Assembly (NCBI GenBank): GCA_902604305.1
Contig: CACKXS010000008.1
Location: 1-37,993, forward strand
Length of the DNA: 37,993 nt
From: an uncultured Pelagibacteraceae bacterium
Lineage (GTDB): Bacteria > Pseudomonadota > Alphaproteobacteria > Pelagibacterales > Pelagibacteraceae
Direction: 5' to 3'
The position numbers and the translations under genes are program-made. The notes under the pieces are model-generated. The model searched no databases, was not told the origin of the DNA, and was given only the letters and a program-made list of their open reading frames with translations. Shown piece by piece: positions 11,406-19,968 of this stretch (position 1 is its first letter; every line of letters starts with the position of its first letter).

Positions 11406-12545
11406 TTAACCGTTTAGTAAAGTGATAGCAAAATCTAGCTGGTTATCAGTTTCTGTACCAATTCTAAATTCATCTGAACTTTCAACAATTTCTATATCTG
11501 GTATTATTCCAGTACCTGAAATTGATTTTCCTGATGGCAAATAATACTTGGAAATTGTCAATCTTATAGCACCTTTATTTTTTAAAGTTATAATTGATTG
11601 AACAGATCCTTTACCATAAGAATTATTTCCAATTACTATTGCTCTTTTATGATCTTTAAGAGCGCCAGCTACAATTTCTGAAGCAGAAGCTGATCCATAA
11701 TTAATTAAAACTACTAATGTTTCTCCATCAATTATATCTCCCTTTTTTGCAAAATATTTTCTATTTTCAGAAGATTTTCTGCTTTTAGTGGATACAATTT
11801 CACCATTATTTAAAAAAAAATCTGATATTTTAACAGCTTGAGATAGTAATCCTCCAGGGTTATTTCTTAAATCTAGTATGTATTTATTAATTTTATTTTT
11901 TTTAAATTTTTTTATTTTATTTTTTATTTGATTTGAACTATTTTCGTTAAAAGCTGTAAGCCTTATATAACCAACGCTATCATCAATTATTTTAGATTTT
12001 ACAGATTTTACTTCAATAATTTCTCGTGTAATTTCAAAAACTAATGCTTTTTTTACTCCTTTTCTTCTTATTGTTATCTCCAGAGTTGATCCTACAGGAC
12101 CCCTCATAAGTTCAACTGCTTCGGACAGAGTTTTACCTTGAACCTGTATTCCATTTATTTTTACAATATAGTCACCTGCTTTTACTCCTTCCTTTTCAGC
12201 AGGAGAACCATCCATTGGTGTTATTACTTTCACTACACCAAATTCCATTCCAACTTCTATTCCTAAACCACCAAACTTTCCGCTAGTTTCAGTCTCCATT
12301 TCTTTAAGAGTTTCAGGAGACATATAAGCTGAATAAGGATCTAAAGATTGAAGAACACCATTTATAGCAGCGTCCATTGCATCGCTCTGGTTTATTTCTT
12401 CTACATATTCTTTGTTTATTTTATCTAAAACTTCACCAAACAAATCAATTTTATCATAAATATTTTCATCGTTTGCAGCAAAACTTATTTTTGAAAAATT
12501 TAATGAAATTATAATTAATAAAATAAATATAAATTTTTTTTTCAT
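11406..12545 (-). CDS. ctpA: carboxy-terminal processing protease, S41 family
   Basis: Periplasmic serine protease of the CtpA/Prc type that trims or degrades exported proteins. I start it at the ATG at 12545, giving 379 residues, because that ATG overlaps the rsfS stop as ATGA and is followed at once by a signal peptide (MKKKFIFILLIIISLN, cleavage near SFA-AND). An in-frame start 36 bases upstream would bury the signal peptide. A PDZ domain (GLGIEVG, GSPAEKEGVKAGDYIVKING) precedes the protease domain with the catalytic Ser in YGSASASEIVAGAL and the Lys in NNSYGKGSVQ. Directly coupled to rsfS; rppH follows after 7 bases. Confidence 0.94.
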   Translation of the reverse strand: MKKKFIFILLIIISLNFSKISFAANDENIYDKIDLFGEVLDKINKEYVEEINQSDAMDAAINGVLQSLDPYSAYMSPETLKEMETETSGKFGGLGIEVGMEFGVVKVITPMDGSPAEKEGVKAGDYIVKINGIQVQGKTLSEAVELMRGPVGSTLEITIRRKGVKKALVFEITREIIEVKSVKSKIIDDSVGYIRLTAFNENSSNQIKNKIKKFKKNKINKYILDLRNNPGGLLSQAVKISDFFLNNGEIVSTKSRKSSENRKYFAKKGDIIDGETLVVLINYGSASASEIVAGALKDHKRAIVIGNNSYGKGSVQSIITLKNKGAIRLTISKYYLPSGKSISGTGIIPDIEIVESSDEFRIGTETDNQLDFAITLLNG

Positions 12546-12892
12546 ATCATAACCTTTTCCTTTGGAATTAATTCTGACCATATTTTTTCAAGTTCGTAAA
12601 ATTTTCTTTTTTCTGGATTAAATATATGGACTATAAGATCTATTCCATCAATTAATTTCCAATCATTACTATCCTTGCCTTCAATTTTACAGTTAGCAAT
12701 TCCATTAATTTTGAAATTTTCTAAAACTTGTTCTGATAAGGCCTGAATGTGTCTAGATGAGGTTCCACTGGCAATAATCATATAATCTGCCATCGAGGAT
12801 TTATTTTTAAGGTCTATGGTTACTATATCAAGAGCTTTATTTGAATCTAATGTGCTAATAATTTTTTTTTTTAGACTCGTTATTTTATCCAT
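12542..12892 (-). CDS. rsfS: ribosomal silencing factor RsfS
   Basis: Binds ribosomal protein L14 and blocks joining of the subunits when nutrients are short. The 116 residues carry the family signature: ALDIVTIDLKNKSSMADYMI, ASGTSSRHIQALSEQV, EGKDSNDWKLIDGIDLIVHIF and the C-terminal YELEKIW. It follows nadD (17-base gap), the usual partner. Its TGA overlaps the ctpA ATG. In many alphaproteobacteria rlmH follows rsfS; here it does not. Confidence 0.95.
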   Translation of the reverse strand: MDKITSLKKKIISTLDSNKALDIVTIDLKNKSSMADYMIIASGTSSRHIQALSEQVLENFKINGIANCKIEGKDSNDWKLIDGIDLIVHIFNPEKRKFYELEKIWSELIPKEKVMI

Positions 12893-12909
12893 TAATTAAA
12901 TAAATTTTA

Positions 12910-13437
12910 TCAAATTTTTCTCAATTTAGAAGATGAAATATTTACTTTTTTGTATTTTATAAATTTTAATCCTTTTCCATTAAGCTTCCTAAAAGCTGTG
13001 GATTTTAGTGATTTTGATTTATAATTTGTTCTATCAAAAACTAAAATATTACATTTTGATGAAATTATTTTCCATTTATACCATTTATGAAAAGAAATTA
13101 AATTATCTGCACCCATTAAAAAAAATATTTCAGATTTATTATTATTTTTCTTTATGTGATTTATTAAATTAATTGTTTTATTTGATTTTATTTTATCCTC
13201 ATAATATTCAACTGAAATAAAACTATATTTTTTTGCAATTTTTTTTGCAAAAGTAATTCTTTTTTTTAGTTCAAAAAAACTTTTTGACTTAAATGGATTT
13301 TTTCTTGTTACAGCCCAAATTATTTTATTAATTTTAAATTTTTTTTTTGCTTCAATTGAAATTTTAATATGTCCTTTATGAGCCGGATCAAAAGAACCTC
13401 CAAGAATTCCAATTTTTTTACTTTTATTATTTTTCAA
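12910..13437 (-). CDS. nadD: nicotinate-nucleotide adenylyltransferase
   Basis: Adenylates nicotinate mononucleotide in NAD synthesis. The 175-residue protein has the nucleotidyltransferase motif GILGGSFDPAHKGH at residues 9-22 and ends with ISSSKLRKI, the ISSTxIR motif that contacts ATP, with almost nothing after it; many relatives are 190-220 residues. The start is TTG at 13437, one base after the proA stop; an in-frame stop lies just upstream and no ATG or GTG comes before the core motif. No good Shine-Dalgarno is seen, so translation is probably coupled to proA. Confidence 0.9.
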   Translation of the reverse strand: MKNNKSKKIGILGGSFDPAHKGHIKISIEAKKKFKINKIIWAVTRKNPFKSKSFFELKKRITFAKKIAKKYSFISVEYYEDKIKSNKTINLINHIKKNNNKSEIFFLMGADNLISFHKWYKWKIISSKCNILVFDRTNYKSKSLKSTAFRKLNGKGLKFIKYKKVNISSSKLRKI

Positions 13438-13438
13438 T

Positions 13439-14689
13439 TTAATTTCTTATTTGTCCTTTTCCTAGAACTTCATATTTATATGAAATTAATTGATTTAAAC
13501 CCACAGGTCCTCTTGGCGGCAGAGTATTAGTTGAAATACCAACTTCACCACCAAATCCAAACTCACCTCCATCAGCAAATTGAGTTGAAGTATTATGCAT
13601 TGCTATTGAACTTTTTATATTTTTTAAAAAAAGATGAGCACTTTTTTTGTTTTTGGTAATTATACTATCTGTATGCATTGTTCCATATTTATTAATATGA
13701 TTAATTGCATCTAAAATATTATTAACTGATTTTACAGATGCTGTGGCAGATAAATATTCTGTTGACCAGTTCTTTTCTTTTGCCAGTTTAGATTTTCCAT
13801 GAAAATTCTTTTTAATAATATTATCTGCGAATATTTTACAATTATTATTTGTTAATTTTTCTAATATTGGGTTACAAAATTTTTTTATTATTTTTTTATG
13901 CATCAAAATTGTTTCTGTAGCTCCACATATACTGGTATTTCTTAGTTTTGCGTTGTGAACGATTTTTATTGCCATATTTAAATCTGCATCTTTATCAATA
14001 TAAGTATGACAAATTCCTTCCAAATGTCCAATTATTGGAACTAAGGACAAGTCTTGTACTTTTTTAACTAAACTTTTTCCACCCCTTGGAATTATAACAT
14101 CAATAAAATTTTTCATTTTTGACAACATGAAGTCAACAGATCTTCTATTTTTATCTTTTATTATTTGAACATAATTTTGATCAATATTGTTTGTTCTAAG
14201 GGCATCCCTAAATAAATTTGCAAGGATTCTGTTTGAATTATATGCTTCTGATCCACCTCTAAGAATGACTACATTACCTGATTTAAAACACAAGCTTGCA
14301 ACATCTGATGTAACATTTGGTCTGCTCTCATAAATAATACCAATTACACCAATTGGAGTTGAAACTTTTTTAATCATTAACCCATTTGGTCTTTTCCATC
14401 TATCAATGACTTTATTTGTTGGATCATTTAATTTTATAATTTTACTAATTGAAGTCTTTATTTCTTTTATTTTTTTATCATTTAAAGTCAGTCTACTTAT
14501 TAAGTTTTCAGGAAGATTATTTTTAATTGCAAATTCTATATCTTTATTGTTTTCTCTAAGAATATTTTTCTTATTTTTATTTATCAATTGCAAATATTTT
14601 TTTAAAACCTTATTTTTGTTTTTTTTATCAATTTTAATTTTTGAAGCTTTTTTTGCTTTTATTCCAATATTTATTAATTTTTTCGACAT
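13439..14689 (-). CDS. proA: glutamate-5-semialdehyde dehydrogenase (gamma-glutamyl phosphate reductase)
   Basis: Second step of proline synthesis: reduces glutamyl-5-phosphate with NADPH. The 416 residues are standard, with PIGVIGIIYESRPNV, LRGGSEA, IPRGGKSLV, the catalytic Cys in NTSICGATET, and the C-terminal GEFGFGGEVGISTNTLPPRGPVGL. It begins the base after the proB stop, so proB and proA are clearly one unit. No oddity seen. Confidence 0.97.
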   Translation of the reverse strand: MSKKLINIGIKAKKASKIKIDKKNKNKVLKKYLQLINKNKKNILRENNKDIEFAIKNNLPENLISRLTLNDKKIKEIKTSISKIIKLNDPTNKVIDRWKRPNGLMIKKVSTPIGVIGIIYESRPNVTSDVASLCFKSGNVVILRGGSEAYNSNRILANLFRDALRTNNIDQNYVQIIKDKNRRSVDFMLSKMKNFIDVIIPRGGKSLVKKVQDLSLVPIIGHLEGICHTYIDKDADLNMAIKIVHNAKLRNTSICGATETILMHKKIIKKFCNPILEKLTNNNCKIFADNIIKKNFHGKSKLAKEKNWSTEYLSATASVKSVNNILDAINHINKYGTMHTDSIITKNKKSAHLFLKNIKSSIAMHNTSTQFADGGEFGFGGEVGISTNTLPPRGPVGLNQLISYKYEVLGKGQIRN

Positions 14690-15796
14690 TTATATTTCAA
14701 CCATATCATCTTTATGAACTACTTCCGATTTAGAAATATATCCTAAAAGTTCATAAATTTTATTTGAATGTTGACCTTGGATTTTATTAATTTCCTCAGA
14801 AGAGAAAGAGCTTAAACCTCTGGCATATTCTTTAAAATTCTTATCTAATATTTTTATATGATCTCCTTTATTAAATTTTCCTTCAACTTTTTTAATTCCC
14901 GCAGCTAATAGACTTTTGCCTTTTTTAAGTGCATTAATAGCCCCATCATCAATTATCAATTCTCCTTTTGGTGACACTGAACTAATAATCCATTTTTTTC
15001 TAGCATCTAGTTTCGAGACCTTAGGTAAAAACCAAGTACAATTATTTTTATCTATAATTTTTTTAATAGGTCTTTCTAGAAGACCATTGGCTATAACCAT
15101 CATACACCCAGATAGCTGACAAATTTTTGCAGCTTCAATCTTAGTTTTCATTCCCCCTGTTCCATGTTCGCTTATACTTTTTGTAGCAATCTTTTCAATA
15201 TCAGTATCTATATTTTTAATTTCTTTTATTAGTTTTGAGTTTTTAAATAATTTTGGGTTTTGAGTATACAACCCATCAACATCTGAAAGCAGAACTAAAC
15301 AATCAGCACCAGAAATTTGTGCTACTCGAGAAGCTAACCTATCATTATCTCCATATTTTATTTCAGTCGTAGCAATACTATCATTTTCATTCACAACTGG
15401 AATAAAACCTAATTCAAATAAATTTTCAAAAGTTCTTTTTGCATTTATTGCTCTTCTTCTTTGTTCGGTATCTTCTAGTGTAAGTAAAATTTGTGAAAGA
15501 TTAATTTTTTTTGGACTAAATATTCTATTAAAAAGATTCATTAGCTCAATTTGACCCACAGAAGCTATGGCCTGACTTTTATCAATTTTTAAATTTTTTT
15601 TGTTTAAATTTAGTTTTTTACAGCCCAAAGCTATTGCACCAGAACTTACCAGAATTATATTTTTTTTTTGATCTAATAAGTCTTTTATATCTTTTGCAAA
15701 TTCTGCTAACCATTTTTTTCTAATTATTCTTTTTTCATCAATTAAAATTGTAGATCCAATTTTTATTACAATTGTTTTAGATTTTTTAAGATACAT
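14690..15796 (-). CDS. proB: glutamate 5-kinase
   Basis: First step of proline synthesis: phosphorylates glutamate, and is usually feedback-inhibited by proline. The 368-residue protein has an amino-acid kinase domain (IKIGSTILID, LVSSGAIALG, PVVNENDSIAT, YGDNDRLAS, GTGGMKTKIEAA) and a C-terminal PUA domain from about residue 275 (GELIIDDGA, LLAAGI, GDHIKILD). The start ATG lies 11 bases inside the 3' end of obgE, and proA follows with no gap. Confidence 0.97.
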   Translation of the reverse strand: MYLKKSKTIVIKIGSTILIDEKRIIRKKWLAEFAKDIKDLLDQKKNIILVSSGAIALGCKKLNLNKKNLKIDKSQAIASVGQIELMNLFNRIFSPKKINLSQILLTLEDTEQRRRAINAKRTFENLFELGFIPVVNENDSIATTEIKYGDNDRLASRVAQISGADCLVLLSDVDGLYTQNPKLFKNSKLIKEIKNIDTDIEKIATKSISEHGTGGMKTKIEAAKICQLSGCMMVIANGLLERPIKKIIDKNNCTWFLPKVSKLDARKKWIISSVSPKGELIIDDGAINALKKGKSLLAAGIKKVEGKFNKGDHIKILDKNFKEYARGLSSFSSEEINKIQGQHSNKIYELLGYISKSEVVHKDDMVEI

Positions 15797-16769
15797 ATTT
15801 AATTAATTTAGATTTAATTTTTGATACCGATTTTTTATCTAACGTCGAGAGAGTTATTAGATTTACCTTATGTTTTTTTAAAAAACCATTTTTAATTTTT
15901 TTTACTTCTTTATCTTCCAAAAGATCTGTTTTATTTAAAACAACTAATTCATCTTTTTTTAACATATCTTTACTATAATTTTTTAGCTCTTTTCTAACTT
16001 GAGTGTAAGATTTTTTTAAGTCTTCTTCTGTTATATCGATTAAATGAAGTAAAGACTTACATCTTTCAATATGTTTGAGAAATTTTATACCCAATCCTAT
16101 ACCCTCATGAGCACCTTCGATGATGCCCGGAATATCAGCTAGAGTTATTTCTTTATCATCATAAACTGCAACGCCAAGATTAGGATTTAATGTGGTAAAT
16201 TTATAATTAGCAATTTTTGGTGTTGCACTTGTTATTGCAGCTAACAAACTAGATTTGCCTGCGTTTGGTAATCCAATGATACCAATGTCTGCTATTGTTT
16301 TTAGTTGAAGCCAAATCCAAAATTCTTCTCCTTTGGTACCTTTGGTAAATTTTTTTGGAGCTCTATTTGTTGAAGATTTAAATCTGGTATTACCGAATCC
16401 TCCTCTTCCACCAACTGCTACAACAAATTCTTCACTTTCTTTTTTAAAATCAAAAATTAAAGTTTTATTATCTTCTTCGAATACTTGCGTACCAACTGGA
16501 ACCTTAAGATATAAATTCTTTCCACCCCTACCAGTTTGATTTTTACCTTTTCCATCACTACCTCTTTCTGATTTAAAATGTTGCTGATATCTAAAATCAA
16601 TAAGAGTATTCAAATTTCTTTCTGATTTTAAAATTATTGAGCCACCTTTTCCTCCATCTCCTCCATCGGGCCCTCCAAACTCAATAAACTTTTCTCTTCT
16701 AAAACTTGGTGATCCTGAACCACCATCACCTGCTTTGATAAATATTTTGACTTGATCTAAAAATTTCAT
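15786..16769 (-). CDS. obgE: Obg family GTPase
   Basis: Essential GTPase tied to large ribosomal subunit assembly and stress control. The 327 residues comprise the glycine-rich Obg fold (GDGGSGSPSFRREKF, GGPDGGDGGKGG, GGRGGFGN) and a G domain with P-loop GLPNAGKSS, DIPGIIEGAHEG and NKTD. There is no long C-terminal extension. The AAGGAG Shine-Dalgarno at 16782-16777 sits within a potential hairpin (see separate entry). It follows rpmA and rplU, the near-universal order, and overlaps proB by 11 bases. Confidence 0.97.
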   Translation of the reverse strand: MKFLDQVKIFIKAGDGGSGSPSFRREKFIEFGGPDGGDGGKGGSIILKSERNLNTLIDFRYQQHFKSERGSDGKGKNQTGRGGKNLYLKVPVGTQVFEEDNKTLIFDFKKESEEFVVAVGGRGGFGNTRFKSSTNRAPKKFTKGTKGEEFWIWLQLKTIADIGIIGLPNAGKSSLLAAITSATPKIANYKFTTLNPNLGVAVYDDKEITLADIPGIIEGAHEGIGLGIKFLKHIERCKSLLHLIDITEEDLKKSYTQVRKELKNYSKDMLKKDELVVLNKTDLLEDKEVKKIKNGFLKKHKVNLITLSTLDKKSVSKIKSKLIKYVS

Positions 16770-16803
16770 AATACAACTCCTTTTAATTTTTTTAAGTTGT
16801 ATT
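16770..16803 (-). promoter_or_regulatory. inverted repeat enclosing the obgE ribosome binding site
   Basis: On the minus strand AATACAACT (16803-16795) and AGTTGTATT (16778-16770) are perfect complements with a 16-base loop. The 3' arm ends directly at the obgE ATG, and the AAGGAG Shine-Dalgarno lies across the loop-arm border. If the RNA folds, it would hinder initiation at obgE relative to rplU and rpmA. This is a sequence-based inference. Confidence 0.45.
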
Positions 16804-16805
16804 GA

Positions 16806-17060
16806 TTAATTGGGTTTTACAGAAACAAATGTTCTATCAGATTTAGTTTTTTTAAATTCTACTTTGCCCTTAACTTTTGCAAATATAGAATGATCTTTAC
16901 CCATACCAACGTGTTCTCCAGGAAAAATTTTTGTTCCTCTTTGTCTAACAATTATGTTACCTGGAATGACATATTGACCGCCATATTTTTTTACACCAAG
17001 TCTGCGACCAGCACTATCACGTCCGTTTCGAGATGATCCACCTGCTTTTTTTGTTGCCAT
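16806..17060 (-). CDS. rpmA: 50S ribosomal protein L27
   Basis: Large-subunit protein whose N-terminus reaches the peptidyl transferase centre. The 84 residues start with [20 protein letters not shown] and contain [21 protein letters not shown] and [16 protein letters not shown], all diagnostic of L27. It lies 2 bases after rplU and 36 bases before obgE. Confidence 0.98.
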   Translation of the reverse strand: MATKKAGGSSRNGRDSAGRRLGVKKYGGQYVIPGNIIVRQRGTKIFPGEHVGMGKDHSIFAKVKGKVEFKKTKSDRTFVSVKPN

Positions 17061-17062
17061 AA

Positions 17063-17461
17063 TTAAATCTTACTTTTTTCTTCTTTTATTTTTTTTGTCT
17101 CTTTTTTTTCAACTTTTTTTGCTTCAGAAAGTATAGCCCCATCTTTTGCAAAAATTTTTTTTATCTTTATTAGAGAATATTGTTGTCTATGTCCATTTTT
17201 TCTTCTTGAATTTTGTCTTCTTCTTTTTTTAAATATTAAAATAGTTCTATTTTTGCTATTTTTTATCAGTTCAGCTTCTACTTTTGCACCTTTAACGAGT
17301 GGCGAACCAACTTCTAAATTTTTCCCATCTCCATATGCAAGAATTTCATTAAATTCTATTGTACTTTCAGGTTTGCTATCTTTAATTTTTTCGATTTTTA
17401 ATATATCGCTAGCTTTAACTTTGTATTGTTTTCCACCTGTTTGTATTACTGCAAAAGACAT
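17063..17461 (-). CDS. rplU: 50S ribosomal protein L21
   Basis: Large-subunit protein binding 23S rRNA. The first about 100 residues ([21 protein letters not shown]-like [33 protein letters not shown]) are typical of L21. A Lys/Glu-rich tail of about 25 residues ([18 protein letters not shown]) follows; such tails are seen in alphaproteobacterial L21. A consensus-like promoter lies 28-55 bases upstream and an AGGA ribosome site precedes the ATG. First gene of the rplU-to-rppH run. Confidence 0.97.
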   Translation of the reverse strand: MSFAVIQTGGKQYKVKASDILKIEKIKDSKPESTIEFNEILAYGDGKNLEVGSPLVKGAKVEAELIKNSKNRTILIFKKRRRQNSRRKNGHRQQYSLIKIKKIFAKDGAILSEAKKVEKKETKKIKEEKSKI

Positions 17462-17488
17462 TGTAAATCCTAAATTTTTATAAGAGGC

Positions 17489-17516
17489 AATATAGTTCTA
17501 GACTTCTTTTAGTCAA
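17489..17516 (-). promoter_or_regulatory. sigma-70-type promoter for rplU
   Basis: On the minus strand TTGACT (17516-17511) and TATATT (17494-17489) are separated by 16 bases; each matches consensus at 5 of 6 positions. The predicted transcript would begin near 17482, about 20 bases before the rplU ATG. The 65-base gap after gloB has no other obvious signal, so this likely drives rplU through rppH. Confidence 0.65.
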
Positions 17517-17526
17517 GTTGAATAAA

Positions 17527-18246
17527 TTAAAAATTATCCTTTAAATCTCTTAATTTTGAAAAGTCTTGTAGATTTTTTGCTCTTAAAAAAATATTGCATG
17601 CTAATTCTTCCTCAATTGTTGAAGGAATTGTTGGTAAATTATTTTTTAATTTATGTTTAATTTCAAAAATTTTTTTTTTTAAATTTTTATTATTTTCTTC
17701 ATACTTTTCACAGAACATTGAATTTTTAAGTGTATATTCATGTCCACAAAAAATTTTAGTCTCTTTAGGCAATTCTTTTAACTTATTTAAAGATTCAAAC
17801 ATTTGTTTATATGTACCTTCAAATATTCTACCGCAACCAAGTGAAAATAAAGTATCTCCGGTAAATGCAATTTTTTCTTTTTCAAAATAAAAACATATAT
17901 GTCCCGATGTATGTCCTGGAATATGAATAATTTTTGATTCAAAGCCCCCATCATTCCAAGTTTGATTATCTTCAACAAGTATATCTATTTCTGGAATTCT
18001 ATCTTTATCATATTTAAACCCAACAATATTTAATCCATATTTTTTTTTTAAATCATTATTTCCTCCAACATGGTCATAATGATGATGTGTATTTAAAATA
18101 AACTTTAAATTAATATTTTTTTTTTCAACAAAATCTATGATAGGTCTTGACTCACTTGGATCTATAACACAAGCATTGTTATTTTTTTCATTAATTAAAA
18201 GATATGCATAATTATCTTTAAGACACTTTATTATTTCTACTTTCAT
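17527..18246 (-). CDS. gloB: hydroxyacylglutathione hydrolase (glyoxalase II)
   Basis: Metallo-beta-lactamase-fold enzyme that hydrolyses S-lactoylglutathione to lactate and glutathione in methylglyoxal detoxification. The 239 residues show the metal motif THHHYDHVGG (His54, His56, Asp58, His59), the ligand regions PGHTSGHICF and FTGDTLFSLGCGR, and CGHEYTLKN. The C-terminal substrate-binding segment is short but present. It begins one base after the metW stop, so it belongs to the metX-metW-gloB unit; the link to methionine synthesis is positional only. Confidence 0.9.
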   Translation of the reverse strand: MKVEIIKCLKDNYAYLLINEKNNNACVIDPSESRPIIDFVEKKNINLKFILNTHHHYDHVGGNNDLKKKYGLNIVGFKYDKDRIPEIDILVEDNQTWNDGGFESKIIHIPGHTSGHICFYFEKEKIAFTGDTLFSLGCGRIFEGTYKQMFESLNKLKELPKETKIFCGHEYTLKNSMFCEKYEENNKNLKKKIFEIKHKLKNNLPTIPSTIEEELACNIFLRAKNLQDFSKLRDLKDNF

Positions 18247-18247
18247 T

Positions 18248-18802
18248 CTACTTTTCTATAACAAAAATACCTAATTGAGAAAATAAATTTTTATAACTTA
18301 AATTTTTACTATTAATTTTTATATTTTTTTTATTACAATAATTTACAAAATCTTTAATAGTGCACATATGAAGATTTGGTGTATTGTACCACTCATTTGG
18401 TAAATCTTTTGTTATTGGCATTGTTCCTCTAAAAAGCAGATGTATTCTTACTTTCCAATAACCAAAATTTGGTATTGTAACAATTGCCTTTTTGCCAACT
18501 CTTAATAATTCGCTAATTACATTTTCTGGATCTAGGAAAGCCTGAAGAGTTTGACTTAAAATAACATAATCAAATGATGATTTAGGAAACTGTTTTAAAT
18601 CTTTTTCAGCATCTCCCTCAATAACTGTTAATCCTTTTGCAACGCACTTTTGAACATTGCTTTTTGATATTTCTAAACCTCTTATATCATTTGTAATATT
18701 TTCGTTAATATATTTCATTAATTCACCATCTCCACAGCCAACATCCAAAACTTTTGATTTTTTTTCAACTAAGCTCGCAATTGTATTAAATTCTTTTTTC
18801 AT
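18248..18802 (-). CDS. metW: methionine biosynthesis protein MetW, methyltransferase fold
   Basis: Partner of MetX; in several proteobacteria MetX needs MetW for full activity in homoserine acylation. The 184-residue protein has the SAM-binding-like motif VLDVGCGDGELM near the N-terminus, LEISKSNVQKCVAKG, YVILSQTLQA and the MetW-type GTMPITKDLPNEWYNTPNLHMCT. Its ATG lies 17 bases inside metX, a tight coupling that fits a 1:1 complex. Transcribed under the SAM-II riboswitch. Confidence 0.94.
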   Translation of the reverse strand: MKKEFNTIASLVEKKSKVLDVGCGDGELMKYINENITNDIRGLEISKSNVQKCVAKGLTVIEGDAEKDLKQFPKSSFDYVILSQTLQAFLDPENVISELLRVGKKAIVTIPNFGYWKVRIHLLFRGTMPITKDLPNEWYNTPNLHMCTIKDFVNYCNKKNIKINSKNLSYKNLFSQLGIFVIEK

Positions 18803-19919
18803 TCTGTTTATTATATGATGTATTTAAAAAATTTTTTATTGTATTAAGAAAATCAGGAACATCTAATAGAAATGAGTCGTGACCTTTATCAGATGTTATT
18901 TCAGCAAAACCAACATCTTTTCCGATAGAATTTAGCGCAATAACTATTTCTCTATTCTCAGATGTTGGATATAGCCAATCCGAAGTAAATGATATGATAA
19001 AAAATTTAGTATTAGTTTTTGTAAAAGCTTTTGAGAGATTTCCATCAAATTGTTTCGAAAGATCAAAATAATCCATAGCTCTTGTTATATAAAGATAACT
19101 ATTGGCATCAAATCTATCTACAAAAACTGAACCTTGATGTCTTAGATAGCTTTCAATTTGAAAATCTGCGTCAAAACCAAATTTTAAATCATCTCTTTCT
19201 TGTAGCTTTCTTCCAAATTTTTCTTGTAAACCTTTTTTAGACAAATATGTAATATGTGCCGCCATTCTAGCAACAGCCAGTCCTTTTGCAGGCGGCTTAT
19301 TACTTTCCTCATAAAATCCATTTGACCAATTATGATCTGCCATAATTGATTGTCTTCCAAGTTCATTCAGAGCAATGTTTTGTGCTGAATGGCTATGTGT
19401 ACAAGCTATAGGTATAGCAGTTTCAGATTTATCTGGAAAATTGGATACAAATTGTAATACTTGCATTCCACCCATTGAACCACCTAAAACTGAAAATAAT
19501 TTTTCAATCTTAAAAAATTCTAATAAGTGATACTGAGCGTTAACCATGTCATTTATAGTTATAACTGGAAATTCTGTTCCAAAATTTTTATTAGTTTTTG
19601 GATTTATGTTACTTGGACCATAAGAACCCATGCATCCCCCAATTACATTTGCACAAATTACAAAATATTTTTGTGTATCTATTGCCTTGCCGGGTCCTAT
19701 AAGATAATTCCACCAACCCTCCTTATTGGTTATTGGATTTACACCTGAAGCAAATTGGTCTCCAGTTAGTGCATGAAACGCTAAAATTGCATTATTTCTT
19801 TTATCATTAAGTTTTCCATAAGTTTCGTATGCTAATGGAAAATTAGATATAGTTTGTCCACAATCAAGCTTCAATGGTTTATCAATAATTAATTTTTTTA
19901 CTTTCTTTATATCGTTCAT
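18786..19919 (-). CDS. metX: homoserine O-acyltransferase MetX
   Basis: Acylates homoserine (acetyl- or succinyl-CoA; specificity cannot be told by eye), the entry step to methionine. The 377-residue alpha/beta-hydrolase has the nucleophile in LGGSMGGMQVL (Ser148), Asp about 314 in TSDWLYPTSE and His about 347 in DKGHDSFL. Further motifs are FHALTGDQ and NVIGGCMGSYGPSN. The leader holds a SAM-II riboswitch and a TTGACA promoter. No Shine-Dalgarno is visible just before the ATG (sequence there is CAGAAAAAT). Confidence 0.96.
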   Translation of the reverse strand: MNDIKKVKKLIIDKPLKLDCGQTISNFPLAYETYGKLNDKRNNAILAFHALTGDQFASGVNPITNKEGWWNYLIGPGKAIDTQKYFVICANVIGGCMGSYGPSNINPKTNKNFGTEFPVITINDMVNAQYHLLEFFKIEKLFSVLGGSMGGMQVLQFVSNFPDKSETAIPIACTHSHSAQNIALNELGRQSIMADHNWSNGFYEESNKPPAKGLAVARMAAHITYLSKKGLQEKFGRKLQERDDLKFGFDADFQIESYLRHQGSVFVDRFDANSYLYITRAMDYFDLSKQFDGNLSKAFTKTNTKFFIISFTSDWLYPTSENREIVIALNSIGKDVGFAEITSDKGHDSFLLDVPDFLNTIKNFLNTSYNKQNEKRI

Positions 19920-19942
19920 ATTTTTCTGGTGAATTGAGAGGT

Positions 19943-19968
19943 AAAAAAACTTATTTAGCGGTTTTTTT
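19943..19968 (-). terminator. possible attenuator overlapping the SAM-II 3' domain
   Basis: On the minus strand AAAAAAAC (19968-19961) and GTTTTTTT (19950-19943) are perfect complements around CGCTAAATAA, which contains the 3' strand of the riboswitch pseudoknot. The T run at the end resembles a weak intrinsic terminator. Its folding would compete with the pseudoknot. The stem is almost all A-U, so strength is doubtful. Confidence 0.3.

Noticed and set aside
12546-12581. Upstream start for ctpA
   Set aside because: It would put 12 polar residues before the signal peptide and lie deep inside rsfS. The ATG at 12545 overlaps the rsfS stop as ATGA and starts the signal peptide.
14406-14717. A 103-codon plus-strand frame opposite proA, rich in Phe, Leu and Ile
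   Set aside because: It is the antisense of Lys/Asn-rich codons and only imitates a membrane protein; proA on the other strand is certain.
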